Shown here piece after piece: positions 52,499 through 61,595 of a stretch of DNA of 64,000 nucleotides. Numbering within the stretch: position 1 is the first letter of the stretch; each line of letters opens with the position of its first letter. The notes under the pieces were generated by a model, which searched no databases, was not told the origin of the DNA, and saw only the letters and a list, made by a program, of their open reading frames with translations. The position numbers were made by a program, and so were the translations under genes. Origin of the DNA: Jeotgalicoccus aerolatus (lineage in GTDB: Bacteria > Bacillota > Bacilli > Staphylococcales > Salinicoccaceae); assembly GCF_014635205.1 (NCBI RefSeq), contig NZ_BMCN01000003.1, positions 184,756-248,755 of the forward strand. The letters are read 5' to 3'.

Positions 52499-54065
52499 TC
52501 CTCAAAAACTCCACCCTGTTGCATACGCCGGCAGTGTAGTAAAAGGTATAAAAACAATGTTTTTCCCTGCAATTATTATTTTCTTTAATATGAGAGAAGA
52601 ACTGTTCTCAGGTTCTGTAACGCCGTGGATGCTGTTTAGCGGCATCGGCATACTTGTTCTCGTATTTCTCTTATTTACAGGGAGCGACATGCTGAACATA
52701 TACCGCACCAGATTTTGGATTGAAAATGATAAATTTATATTCAAAAACGGTATTTTTACGCGTAATGAAAAGGAACTGGACATTAAAAGAATACAATCTA
52801 TTGATTTTAATGAACCATTTTTCCACAGAATTTTCGGCGCCGTACAGCTCGATGTATTAACACCGGGTGATGGTATAAAAATCGACACGATAAAAAAATC
52901 ACAGGCTGTCGATATTCAAAAAGAGATTTATTCTGAGCAGCAGGATATTGAAAACGATACAGCTGAAGTGAACACTGGTGACAGCAGTCCTTGGCCAAGA
53001 GCGGAAGAATCCGTTCCTGCAAGTTCAGCACACCGTGAATTTAATACACTGAAAAAAATGAATTTTAAAGAGCTGATTTTAATGGCCATGACAAGCGGAG
53101 GGCTCGGAGTCTTTGCAGCGATCTTCTTCGGGATTCTAAATGTCATCGGCGGTGAGATTCTTATAGAAAACTATCTTGAATACGTCAGCGGCCTGGTCAG
53201 AAGTATTGTCTTTGGTATTGTTGTTGCTTCGCTGTTTTTTGTTATCATTGGCTACATTATCGGAACAATTATTATTATGATTCGAAATTATGACTACACA
53301 TTAAAACAAAGCGGAGATGACTTAACGGTAGAATACGGCTTGTTTTCTAAGAAAAATAAAAGCGTTAATATCAATCGGGTTCAGAATGTCATTATTTCAG
53401 ATAACATTTTGCGCCGTATTATCGGTTATTACGGTCTGTCTGTATCGATTACGAGCGATTCTCTGGAATCCGATCAGATCGATGGAAAGGTTCAGCTGCT
53501 GCCGTTTATTAAGAAAAAAGAACTGTACAATATTATCGGCGAAATCTTTCCGAATTATTATATGGAATTGCCGAAAAAAGTCGTTCCATTACGGGCGATT
53601 CGGCGGTATTTCCAAATGACTTTGCTGATATTTATTATCGGCATCGGTATTGCAGCATATTTTTTCCATGGAGAGACGTTTATGACTTATATTTATATTG
53701 CAGCGGCAGTGATTATTTTGCTTGTCATAGCCAGCGGTATTTACAGTGCAAGAAATGTAGGTTATTCAGTGTATAAAGATGAAATTAATATGATGACGGC
53801 TTCATTTTTTACCCGCAGACACTTTGCGATTAAAAGAGATAAAGTGATCGATACGACATACCGCCGCAATCCATTGCTTCATCGTGCAGAGCTCGGGCAT
53901 ATTGAAATATCGACGCCGGGCGGTATCGCCAGCTCATCAGCGGAAATTAAATTTATTGAAAGGCATGACGTAGAAACGATCTGGACATTTATCGAGAGGG
54001 GGCATGACGATGAAACGGATATCACCGAAAGCGATCAAACTATGGAGAATCAGAGAATATATTAA
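52491..54065 (+). CDS. ydbT: Large PH-domain membrane protein (YdbT-like)
   Basis: A 524-residue protein with three bPH2 domains, about residues 65-140, 265-340 and 415-490, each with the 'ENDKFIFKNGIFTRNEKELD'-like strand pattern ('YGLFSKKNKSVNINRVQNV' is the second). TM pairs precede the domains (~20-60, 195-250, 370-415). Bacillus YdbST confer resistance to certain antimicrobials and amylocyclicin. It overlaps both neighbouring PH genes. Confidence 0.88.
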   Translation: MYNPQKLHPVAYAGSVVKGIKTMFFPAIIIFFNMREELFSGSVTPWMLFSGIGILVLVFLLFTGSDMLNIYRTRFWIENDKFIFKNGIFTRNEKELDIKRIQSIDFNEPFFHRIFGAVQLDVLTPGDGIKIDTIKKSQAVDIQKEIYSEQQDIENDTAEVNTGDSSPWPRAEESVPASSAHREFNTLKKMNFKELILMAMTSGGLGVFAAIFFGILNVIGGEILIENYLEYVSGLVRSIVFGIVVASLFFVIIGYIIGTIIIMIRNYDYTLKQSGDDLTVEYGLFSKKNKSVNINRVQNVIISDNILRRIIGYYGLSVSITSDSLESDQIDGKVQLLPFIKKKELYNIIGEIFPNYYMELPKKVVPLRAIRRYFQMTLLIFIIGIGIAAYFFHGETFMTYIYIAAAVIILLVIASGIYSARNVGYSVYKDEINMMTASFFTRRHFAIKRDKVIDTTYRRNPLLHRAELGHIEISTPGGIASSSAEIKFIERHDVETIWTFIERGHDDETDITESDQTMENQRIY

Positions 54066-54495
54066 TGCGGGTGTATGGCTGTTAATCAGTGCTGCAATCG
54101 GTATTGCAACACTATTTTTTGATTTTATACCCTGGTGGATATTTTTAATACCTGTCGCTGTTGCGGTTTATATTATTATTGTTCATGCCTGGATCATTCC
54201 AAAACTTCGCTATCAGTATTTTAGATATCAAGTGCTGGAAGATGAAATCAAAATACACAGCGGAATATGGTTTAAGTCAGAAAAGGCTGTACCGCTGTAT
54301 CGTGTTCAAAATATTGATACGACTGTCGGGCCGATTATGAAAAAAATGAAGCTCAAAGGGATTTCTTTGCAGACTTCAGCAGAAAGATTATATATACCTG
54401 AACTGGAAACGAACAAGGCGGATCAGATTCGTCATGATATACGTGAGCTGATTAATAAAAATATGACAGCACAGCAGGATGAGGGGACATTATGA
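54010..54495 (+). CDS. ydbS: Small PH-domain membrane protein (YdbS type)
   Basis: A 161-residue protein with two TM helices ('VWLLISAAIGIATLFFDFI' and 'WWIFLIPVAVAVYIIIVHA') and one bPH2 domain ('YQVLEDEIKIHSGIWFKSEK'). I choose ATG 54010 with GAGGGGG seven bases ahead over ATG 54004. It overlaps ydbT by 56 bp and acpS by 4 bp. Confidence 0.85.
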   Translation: MKRISPKAIKLWRIREYINAGVWLLISAAIGIATLFFDFIPWWIFLIPVAVAVYIIIVHAWIIPKLRYQYFRYQVLEDEIKIHSGIWFKSEKAVPLYRVQNIDTTVGPIMKKMKLKGISLQTSAERLYIPELETNKADQIRHDIRELINKNMTAQQDEGTL

Positions 54496-54845
54496 TTATA
54501 GGGCTCGGTACAGATATTATTGAGATTTCCAGAATTCAAAAAGTGAACAAAGACAACCGTCTGGCTAAGCGGATTTTGACGGATGAAGAAATATCTCACT
54601 ACTGGACGATCGAAAACAAAGAACGCCAGACTGCATATCTGGCAGGGCGTTTTGCCGTAAAGGAAGCATACAGTAAAGCATTGGGAACGGGAATTGGCAG
54701 TGCAATCAGTTTTAACGAGATTAACTGTATCAATGATGTGAACGGCAAACCGTCACTTAAAAATGCACCGGATGCTCACGTATCCATTTCTCATTCCAGA
54801 GATTATGCGGTTGCAACGGTAATTATTGAGGAGGTTCACGAATGA
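54492..54845 (+). CDS. acpS: Holo-[acyl-carrier-protein] synthase
   Basis: A 117-residue trimeric phosphopantetheinyl transferase. 'GLGTDIIEISRIQKV' has the metal-binding Asp and 'GRFAVKEAYSKALGTGIG' (near residues 51-68) the metal-binding Glu and CoA site. 4-bp overlaps on both sides imply tight coupling with ydbS and alr. Confidence 0.96.
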   Translation: MIIGLGTDIIEISRIQKVNKDNRLAKRILTDEEISHYWTIENKERQTAYLAGRFAVKEAYSKALGTGIGSAISFNEINCINDVNGKPSLKNAPDAHVSISHSRDYAVATVIIEEVHE

Positions 54846-55993
54846 GCGATAAGTATTACAGAAATACGGTGCTCGATGTAAATTTAGAGGCAATAGAGAA
54901 AAACTTCAGAGCAATTCAATGCTTAAATCCGGAGAAAACATTGATTGCTGTCGTCAAAGCAAACAGCTACGGGCTTGGTGCGAAAGCAGTCAGTGAACAC
55001 CTTGCAGAACATGGTGCGACATTTTTTGCAGTAGCAACACTCGATGAAGCGATCGATCTGCGTATGCACGGTATTAAAGAGAAAATTCTTGTTCTTGGAA
55101 TCATTAATCCTGTAAACATTAACAAGGCAATTCAGCACCGAATTGCCGTCACAGCACCGAATTTAACTTGGCTTGAACAAGCCAAAAATGAAGTAAATGA
55201 TAAATATGATAAGAAAGTTTGGATACATGTTAAAGTTAACACCGGTATGAACCGCTACGGTACAGATGACGTTTCAGAAATTAATGAAATGATAAGTGAA
55301 ATCAATAATTTCAGCCGCTTTGTATACGAAGGGATATTTAGCCACTTCACATCAAGTGATGAAGATAAAACAATTACAGAACAAGAATTTACAACTTTTA
55401 AAAATATCGTCAATCAAGTTGAGCAGCCGGCATATGTGCATATATCAAATACCGGCGGCTCACTCACTTTAAAAGAAGATTTTACAACAGCGGTTCGTTC
55501 AGGTATTGGTCTGTACGGTTATTATCCAAGTAAATTTACAGAAGATAACACACAGGCAGTACTCAGACCGTCGGTGAAGCTTACATCCGAAATTGTTGCG
55601 ATTCATCGCTTAAAAGCAGGTGGCAGTGTGAGTTACGGCAGAAAATATACTGCAGAGAAAGATGAAACAGTCGCAACATTGCCAATTGGCTATGCTGATG
55701 GGTTATTAAGGCATCATAGCGGGTATACATTAAAATTAGAAGGTGGCGCTGACTGTAAAATTGTCGGCACCATTTGCATGGATGCACTGATAATCAAAGT
55801 TCCAGAAGGAACGAATGTCGGCGACAAAGTTATTATCATTGATGATTCAAGTCATTCTGAGCAATCGATGGAAAGCTACAGCGAGTATACAGGCACAATT
55901 TCTTATGAATCCCTGTGTGCTTTTGGCCGAAGATTGCCCCGCCGCTATTCAAATAAAGATGGTGAATTAATTTATAATGAGGTTATTAACTGA
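54842..55993 (+). CDS. alr: Alanine racemase
   Basis: A 383-residue PLP enzyme supplying D-alanine for the wall. The Schiff-base residue is Lys-39 in 'AVVKANSYGLGA', and 'GGSVSYGRKYTA' supplies the catalytic Tyr region. 'ICMDALIIKVP' is a conserved PLP contact. It overlaps acpS by 4 bp. The order acpS-alr-mazEF-rsb matches staphylococci. Confidence 0.95.
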   Translation: MSDKYYRNTVLDVNLEAIEKNFRAIQCLNPEKTLIAVVKANSYGLGAKAVSEHLAEHGATFFAVATLDEAIDLRMHGIKEKILVLGIINPVNINKAIQHRIAVTAPNLTWLEQAKNEVNDKYDKKVWIHVKVNTGMNRYGTDDVSEINEMISEINNFSRFVYEGIFSHFTSSDEDKTITEQEFTTFKNIVNQVEQPAYVHISNTGGSLTLKEDFTTAVRSGIGLYGYYPSKFTEDNTQAVLRPSVKLTSEIVAIHRLKAGGSVSYGRKYTAEKDETVATLPIGYADGLLRHHSGYTLKLEGGADCKIVGTICMDALIIKVPEGTNVGDKVIIIDDSSHSEQSMESYSEYTGTISYESLCAFGRRLPRRYSNKDGELIYNEVIN

Positions 55994-56073
55994 CAATATA
56001 TTTGATTAATAGCAAGGTCTTGAATCAAATGTTATGATTAAATCAACAACTTTTATTTATGGAGCTGAATGTC

Positions 56074-56259
56074 TTGTCTGATTCATCTGCAAATAACGAG
56101 TTTGAAAAAGCATTGATTAATGGGTACATTGAAATGGCGGAAATTAATTTGCTAATCGCACGGGAAAGCTTTTATGCAGAAAGCGAAGCTTATCGCGGGT
56201 GCATTGCTGACAGTCAATGGAAATGTGCGTCATGTAACGACAGTAAAGATGGTGAATAG
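56074..56259 (+). CDS. mazE: MazE antitoxin
   Basis: A 61-residue acidic protein of the staphylococcal MazE type: 'FEKALINGYIEMAEINLLIARESFYAE' forms the MazF-wrapping helix. I choose TTG 56074 with GGAGCTG 6-8 bases ahead; the ATG at 56059 lies before that site. The C-terminus has an unusual 'CIADSQWKCASC' cysteine cluster. mazF begins right after the stop codon. Confidence 0.85.
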   Translation: MSDSSANNEFEKALINGYIEMAEINLLIARESFYAESEAYRGCIADSQWKCASCNDSKDGE

Positions 56260-56637
56260 ATGAAAAGAGGAGAAGTATATTTAGCCGATCTTTCACCTGT
56301 GCAGGGTTCAGAACAAGGGGGGAAACGCCCTGTTGTTATTATCCAGAATAATGTAGGTAACCGTCACAGTCCAACTGTGATAGTTGCAGCCATTACCGGG
56401 AAAATAAATAAAGCGAAGATACCTACACATGTTGAAATATCAAAAGAAAAGTACAAATTGGATATGGACTCGGTGATATTGCTGGAGCAGATTCGAACGG
56501 TCGATAAGACCAGGCTGCAAGAAAAACTTACATATCTGGATGAAGACAAAATGCGCGAAGTGAGCGACGCGCTTAAAGTCAGTCTGGAACTGGAACCGAA
56601 AAAGAAAAGAAAAAAGAATAGAACAAACAAAAAATAG
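56260..56637 (+). CDS. mazF: MazF endoribonuclease toxin
   Basis: A 125-residue mRNA interferase. '[20 protein letters not shown]' is the N-terminus; catalytic Arg and Thr are Arg-23 in '[12 protein letters not shown]' and Thr-46 in 'AAITGKI'. An extra Lys-rich tail ([12 protein letters not shown]) ends the protein, longer and more basic than usual. It abuts mazE without a gap. Confidence 0.94.
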   Translation: MKRGEVYLADLSPVQGSEQGGKRPVVIIQNNVGNRHSPTVIVAAITGKINKAKIPTHVEISKEKYKLDMDSVILLEQIRTVDKTRLQEKLTYLDEDKMREVSDALKVSLELEPKKKRKKNRTNKK

Positions 56638-56663
56638 ACTTTTGTTTTCAAAAGTCTATTTTG
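56631..56663 (+). terminator. mazF terminator hairpin
   Basis: AAAATAGACTTTTG pairs with the complementary CAAAAGTCTATTTT across a short T loop; it ends mazF before rsbU. Confidence 0.75.
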
Positions 56664-56682
56664 AAATCGGAGGTGTTTTAAT

Positions 56683-57702
56683 ATGACGTATATTGACGAG
56701 CTGGTAGAGGAATATAAAAATCTGATTAATGATTTTATCGACAGCAAGGATGAGGACAAACTTGTCAGTACAGCTCATGAGTTCAGTGAGAAAGCAATTG
56801 ATCTGGATGTGTCCCCGGATGAAATGGTCGCACTTCATATTGAATTAATCAGTGCAATTCCGCTGACTAACTACGAGGATGTTAAGACATCCCTCGATGT
56901 CCTGCAGGAGATAATGATTCGTTTTGGGTTTACATATAAAGATTACAAAGCAATGCTTAATAAGATGGAAAGACATGACCAGGAAATGGACGTCGCAGCC
57001 AGTCTTCAGGAAACTATGCTGAAGACAGAAATTCCTGCGGTCGATAATGTCGAAATCGGTGCGATTAGTGTCCCAGCCCGAAAAGTCAGCGGCGATTACT
57101 TTAATATTATTGAACACAGCGATGGTAAACTGACTTTTGCAGTTGCCGATGTTATCGGTAAAGGAATCCCGGCAGCGATAGCGATGTCCATGCTGAAATT
57201 TGGAATGGACTTGACTTCTGCATCCAATCCGCCGTCTAAATCATTAAAAAGATTGAATTCACTCGTTGAAAAGAACGTGAATAAAAATATGTTTGTCACT
57301 ATGTTTTACGGACTGTATGATTTTAACAATCAGTCATTATGCTTCTCAAGTGCGGGGCATGAGCCGGCCTATTTGTATCACTATGAAGACGATGAGTTCG
57401 AGGAATTGGACGGCAAGGGACTCGTCCTTGGTGTAATGAAAGATACCGAATATGAGGAAGTGTCTGCTAAACTTAAGGAAAATGATATGCTGTTTGTCTT
57501 TACGGATGGTGTTTCTGAGCTTCGAAAACACGATGGTGCATTTATAAATATGGATGATATTAAAGAGATGATCAGAGAAGCACGCGATCAGCACCCGCAG
57601 GATATTGTTCAGTATATTTACGAAGCGCTGACGAGAATGCGCAATCAGAACCATAAAGATGATCTGACAATGTTCATCATAAAAAATAAAAATGCAGTTT
57701 GA
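56683..57702 (+). CDS. rsbU: RsbU phosphatase, SigB activator
   Basis: A 339-residue protein. The first ~90 residues are the RsbU N-terminal helical domain, and ~120-339 a PP2C/SpoIIE phosphatase ('VPARKVSGDYFNIIEHSDGK', 'VADVIGKGIPAAIAMSMLKF', 'FVFTDGVSELRKHDG'). It dephosphorylates RsbV to release SigB. GGAGGTG precedes the ATG. No RsbRST input module is present here. Confidence 0.95.
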   Translation: MTYIDELVEEYKNLINDFIDSKDEDKLVSTAHEFSEKAIDLDVSPDEMVALHIELISAIPLTNYEDVKTSLDVLQEIMIRFGFTYKDYKAMLNKMERHDQEMDVAASLQETMLKTEIPAVDNVEIGAISVPARKVSGDYFNIIEHSDGKLTFAVADVIGKGIPAAIAMSMLKFGMDLTSASNPPSKSLKRLNSLVEKNVNKNMFVTMFYGLYDFNNQSLCFSSAGHEPAYLYHYEDDEFEELDGKGLVLGVMKDTEYEEVSAKLKENDMLFVFTDGVSELRKHDGAFINMDDIKEMIREARDQHPQDIVQYIYEALTRMRNQNHKDDLTMFIIKNKNAV

Positions 57703-57705
57703 GAA

Positions 57706-57731
57706 GTTTCAAATTTGTCTGCACAGGGTAG
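57706..57731 (+). promoter_or_regulatory. SigB-dependent promoter of rsbVW-sigB
   Basis: GTTTCA, 14 bases, GGGTAG, one to two mismatches from GTTTAA-N14-GGGTAT. It begins 4 bases after the rsbU stop, the same position as the autoregulated SigB promoter of S. aureus. Confidence 0.75.
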
Positions 57732-57788
57732 ACATTAAAAGATAAAGTTTATTATATTAACGAAGTGATTGGAGTGCGTACATAAAAT

Positions 57789-58115
57789 ATGAATATAAAA
57801 ATAGATGTTAACGAAAAACCCGGGGAATACCTGGTCAGTGTCAGCGGGGAACTCGATGTTTATACAGCGCCTGAATTAAAACAGGTATTTGAACCTGTCG
57901 GAGCTGCCGGTGAACATGATTTAATCGTTGATTTAAGCGGTTTGAATTATATGGATTCTACTGGGCTCGGCATATTTGTCGGTACGCTTAAAGATCTGAA
58001 TAAACATAACAAGGAACTCCATGTTCTTGGAGTTAACGATAGAATTCTAAAGCTGTTTGAAATTACAGGGCTGCGTGACCTGATGTATGTTAATAAGAAG
58101 TCGGAGGTCGACTGA
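57789..58115 (+). CDS. rsbV: RsbV anti-anti-sigma factor
   Basis: A 108-residue STAS-domain protein. Ser-57 in 'NYMDSTGLGIFVG' is the site phosphorylated by RsbW and cleared by RsbU. Unphosphorylated RsbV binds RsbW and frees SigB. It is the first gene behind the SigB promoter and lies 3 bp before rsbW. Confidence 0.95.
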   Translation: MNIKIDVNEKPGEYLVSVSGELDVYTAPELKQVFEPVGAAGEHDLIVDLSGLNYMDSTGLGIFVGTLKDLNKHNKELHVLGVNDRILKLFEITGLRDLMYVNKKSEVD

Positions 58116-58118
58116 AGA

Positions 58119-58592
58119 ATGAAGTCTCAATACGATTTTATAGAAATGAAATTTCCGTCTAGTGCAGAATACGTAGGATTAATCCGCCTCACACTGTCTG
58201 GTGTTTTATCGAGAGCAGGGGCTACTTATGATGATATAGAAGACTCTAAAATTGCTGTTTCAGAAGCGGTAACGAATGCTGTTAAGCATGCTTACAGTGA
58301 AAATGAGAGCGGAGAAGTTTCTGTCGGCTTTGCAGTATACAGCGATAAAGTAGAGATAATTGTTGCTGACAACGGACACAGCTTTGATTATGAAAAAATT
58401 AAAGAAGAACTTGGCCCGTATAACGAAGATGATAATATTGATTATCTAAGAGAAGGAGGGCTTGGCCTTTTCCTAATCGAAACGCTGATGGACAAAGTTT
58501 CTTTCAAGAAAGAACCTGGTGTAACAATCAGTATGACGAAGTATATTAACGAAAGTCAGGTGCAGCCGAATGGAGAAACGATCTCGCAATAA
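58119..58592 (+). CDS. rsbW: RsbW anti-sigma factor/kinase
   Basis: A 157-residue GHKL-type kinase. '[16 protein letters not shown]' region (with [12 protein letters not shown], the N box), '[15 protein letters not shown]' (G1) and '[14 protein letters not shown]' (G2). It sequesters SigB and phosphorylates RsbV. It overlaps sigB by 23 bp. Confidence 0.95.
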   Translation: MKSQYDFIEMKFPSSAEYVGLIRLTLSGVLSRAGATYDDIEDSKIAVSEAVTNAVKHAYSENESGEVSVGFAVYSDKVEIIVADNGHSFDYEKIKEELGPYNEDDNIDYLREGGLGLFLIETLMDKVSFKKEPGVTISMTKYINESQVQPNGETISQ

Positions 58593-59349
58593 GAATTACG
58601 GACTGCCGCCTGAAGAAGTTAACGAACTGATTAAACAGTATCAGGAAACGGAAGATGATCTGGCACAGAGCAGGCTGGTAGAAAATTATACTAAGCTGGT
58701 CGAATCTTTGGCATATCGTTATTCACGCGGTCAGTCGCATCATGAAGATTTGGTGCAGGTCGGCATGCTTGGTTTACTGGGAGCCATCAGACGATTTGAT
58801 ACTTCTTTTGAACGCAGATTTGAAGTGTTTTTAGTGCCGACTGTCGTCGGTGAAATCAAACGCTATCTGCGGGATAAAACATGGAGTGTTCATGTACCGA
58901 GGCGTATTAAAGAACTGGGACCGAGAATTAAAAACACGACAGATGCATTAACAAATGAACTCGAAAGATCCCCGACAATTCAAGAGCTTGCTATGGAATT
59001 AGAAGTAACTGAAGAAGAAGTTCTGGAAGCTATGGAAATGGGACAGAGTTACAATGCTTTAAGTGTCGATCATTCTATTGAAGCGGATAAGGATGGTTCG
59101 ACAGTCACCCTGCTTGATGTTATGGGACAGCAGGATGATAATTATGATTTAGCTGAGAAACGTATGATTTTAGAAAAAGTCCTGCCCATTTTAAGTGACA
59201 GAGAGCAGGAAATTATAAAATCTACATTTATTGACGGACTGAGTCAAAAAGAAACAGGTGAAAAAATTGGTTTAAGCCAGATGCATGTTTCGAGACTGCA
59301 GCGTTCTGCGATTAAGAAGCTGAGAGAAGCCGTTAAAGAAGCTGAATAA
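58570..59349 (+). CDS. sigB: General stress sigma factor SigB
   Basis: A 259-residue sigma factor. Region 2 has '[20 protein letters not shown]' and '[20 protein letters not shown]', region 3 '[20 protein letters not shown]', and region 4 the recognition helix '[20 protein letters not shown]'. It is very close to staphylococcal SigB, so the SigB-type promoters called here (57706, 13942, 13997) use its pattern. A terminator follows. Confidence 0.97.
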   Translation: MEKRSRNKNYGLPPEEVNELIKQYQETEDDLAQSRLVENYTKLVESLAYRYSRGQSHHEDLVQVGMLGLLGAIRRFDTSFERRFEVFLVPTVVGEIKRYLRDKTWSVHVPRRIKELGPRIKNTTDALTNELERSPTIQELAMELEVTEEEVLEAMEMGQSYNALSVDHSIEADKDGSTVTLLDVMGQQDDNYDLAEKRMILEKVLPILSDREQEIIKSTFIDGLSQKETGEKIGLSQMHVSRLQRSAIKKLREAVKEAE

Positions 59350-59360
59350 ATTTAAAAATG

Positions 59361-59388
59361 AGCCCGATCTTTTTTAGATTGGGCTTTT
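59361..59388 (+). terminator. sigB terminator
   Basis: AGCCCGATCT, a five-T loop and AGATTGGGCT (G-U pair), then TTTT. Confidence 0.82.
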
Positions 59389-59409
59389 ACTATTAGGAGA
59401 GAGCGTATT

Positions 59410-61551
59410 ATGATGAATGAATTAGTTAATGAAATTGCATCGGATATGAAGATTAATAAAGGGCATATAGAAAAAGTGCTGGAGCTGCTGTCTGAAAAAA
59501 ATACGGTGCCATTTATAGCCAGATACCGTAAAGAACAGACAGGCGGTCTGGATGAGGTAGCGATTAAAGAAATTGAAACACGTTATCTGTATTTAGAAAA
59601 TCTGAATAAGCGTAAAGATGAAGTGATACGCCTGATCGATGAGCAGGGAATGCTGACTGATGAACTGCGTCAGGATATTTTAAAGCAGACGAAACAAAGC
59701 AGGGTAGAAGATCTTTATCGTCCGTTTAAGCAGAAAAAGAAAACTCGGGCAACTGAAGCGAAGCGCCTTGGACTTGAACCATTAGCAGATATAATTTTAG
59801 CAGGCAAACATCGTGATATTGAGACGGCTGCAGCTGACTATTTAAATGAGGAAGTTACATCAGCTGAAGAGGCAATTAAAGGTGCTTTAGATATTATTGC
59901 GGAGGTTGTTTCCGATAATCCTCAGTATCGACTGTACATATTAAAAATTATTAAAGATACTTCAGATATCGTCTCTGCAGTTAAAAAGAATGCAGACGAT
60001 GAACAGGGTGTCTTTGAAATGTATTATGATTATGCAGAAAAGATAAAAAATATTGTACCGCACCGTGTGCTTGCTTTAAACCGGGGAGAAACTTTAAAAG
60101 TACTCACGGTTAAAATGAATCATGATACGGAAAGAATAGAAAAATACTTGCAAAAACAAGTTATCGATCCGCATGCTAAAACCGAAGATCTGCTGAAAGA
60201 GGCAATCAGTGACAGTTTGAAACGCTTAATCTTACCATCGCTCGAACGAGAAGTACGAGCAGATTTAACTGAAACGAGCGAAAAACATGCTGTTGTGGTC
60301 TTTGAGGAAAACCTCAAACGCTTATTACTGCAGCCGCCGCTTAAAGGCAGAGTCATCCTCGGGCTGGATCCCGCTTACCGTACAGGCTGTAAACTTGCCG
60401 TAATTAATGATACAGGTGCATACCTTGCTAAAGATGTTATTTACCCGCATAAACCAGTGAATAAAAAATCAGAGAGCAAGGCACTGATTTTAAAGTTGAT
60501 TAAGCAGCACGATGTTTCTTTAATTGCTATAGGCAACGGGACAGCATCACGGGAGTCGGAGGAATTTATCGGTGAACTGATTAAAGAAGAGAAACTTGAA
60601 ATCCCGTACATTATTGTCAATGAAGCGGGAGCCAGTGTATATTCAGCGTCTGAAATTGCCAGAGAAGAATTTCCCGATTTTAATGTAGAAGAGAGAAGTG
60701 CAGTATCCATCGCAAGAAGGGTACATGATCCGCTCAGCGAGCTGGTTAAAATCGATCCGAAATCTATTGGCGTTGGCCAGTACCAGCACGATATTAATCA
60801 GAAGTTCTTAACAGAGTCCTTAAATTTTGTCGTGGAAACGGCAGTTAACCAGGTCGGTGTAAATTTAAATACAGCATCGACAACATTGCTCGAGCATGTA
60901 GCAGGACTGACGCCGGTAATAAGTAAAAATATTGTTCTGTTCAGAGAAGAGAATGGCGGCTTTAAAAAGAGAAGTGAATTGAAAAAAGTAGCCCGTCTTG
61001 GTGATAAAACATATGAGCAGTGTGTTGGATTTTTAAGAATATTTAATGGGAAAGAACCATTAGATGTTACGGCGATTCACCCGGAACAATATAAAAATAC
61101 GTATCAGCTCATAGAGACAATCGGACTGACTATCGATGATCTCGGTACAGATGTAATGATTGAAAAATTAGATGCACTGAATGTCAGAGAAACAGCAGAA
61201 CAGATGAATATTGGGGTGCCGACACTTGAAGATATTATATTAAGTTTAAAAGCACCGTTAAGAGATATAAGAGATGAATATGATACGCCATTGCTGAAAT
61301 CAGATGTACTTGGCATTGAGGATTTGAAAACGGGCATGACACTGTCCGGCACTGTGAGAAATGTGACTGATTTTGGTGCATTTGTAGATGTCGGCGTGAA
61401 GCAGGATGGACTTGTGCACGTATCCCAAATTTCAAACCGTTTTATTAAACATCCGCTGGAAGCAGTGAATACTGGAGATATTGTCGAAGTTAAAGTAATG
61501 GATGTCGATGTTAAGAAAAACAGAATATCATTAACGATGAAAAATGTATAA
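59410..61551 (+). CDS. tex: Tex-family RNA-binding transcription accessory protein
   Basis: A 713-residue Tex protein. The N-terminal helical region has 'TVPFIARYRKEQTGGLDE' (near residues 31-48), the YqgF-like domain 'LGLDPAYRTGCKLAV', then helix-hairpin-helix repeats ('LNTASTTLLEHVAGLTPVIS'), and a C-terminal S1 domain ('GMTLSGTVRNVTDFGAFVDV', about residues 638-657). It binds nucleic acid and affects transcription. It follows sigB as in staphylococci. Confidence 0.95.
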   Translation: MMNELVNEIASDMKINKGHIEKVLELLSEKNTVPFIARYRKEQTGGLDEVAIKEIETRYLYLENLNKRKDEVIRLIDEQGMLTDELRQDILKQTKQSRVEDLYRPFKQKKKTRATEAKRLGLEPLADIILAGKHRDIETAAADYLNEEVTSAEEAIKGALDIIAEVVSDNPQYRLYILKIIKDTSDIVSAVKKNADDEQGVFEMYYDYAEKIKNIVPHRVLALNRGETLKVLTVKMNHDTERIEKYLQKQVIDPHAKTEDLLKEAISDSLKRLILPSLEREVRADLTETSEKHAVVVFEENLKRLLLQPPLKGRVILGLDPAYRTGCKLAVINDTGAYLAKDVIYPHKPVNKKSESKALILKLIKQHDVSLIAIGNGTASRESEEFIGELIKEEKLEIPYIIVNEAGASVYSASEIAREEFPDFNVEERSAVSIARRVHDPLSELVKIDPKSIGVGQYQHDINQKFLTESLNFVVETAVNQVGVNLNTASTTLLEHVAGLTPVISKNIVLFREENGGFKKRSELKKVARLGDKTYEQCVGFLRIFNGKEPLDVTAIHPEQYKNTYQLIETIGLTIDDLGTDVMIEKLDALNVRETAEQMNIGVPTLEDIILSLKAPLRDIRDEYDTPLLKSDVLGIEDLKTGMTLSGTVRNVTDFGAFVDVGVKQDGLVHVSQISNRFIKHPLEAVNTGDIVEVKVMDVDVKKNRISLTMKNV

Positions 61552-61587
61552 AAAAAGTGAACCGGCTGAGGCCGGTTCACTTTTTTT
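61550..61587. terminator. Bidirectional terminator, tex/katA
   Basis: AAAAAAAGTGAACCGGC, a four-base loop and the complement running into T; serves both convergent genes. Confidence 0.93.
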
Positions 61588-61595
61588 GTTTATAA

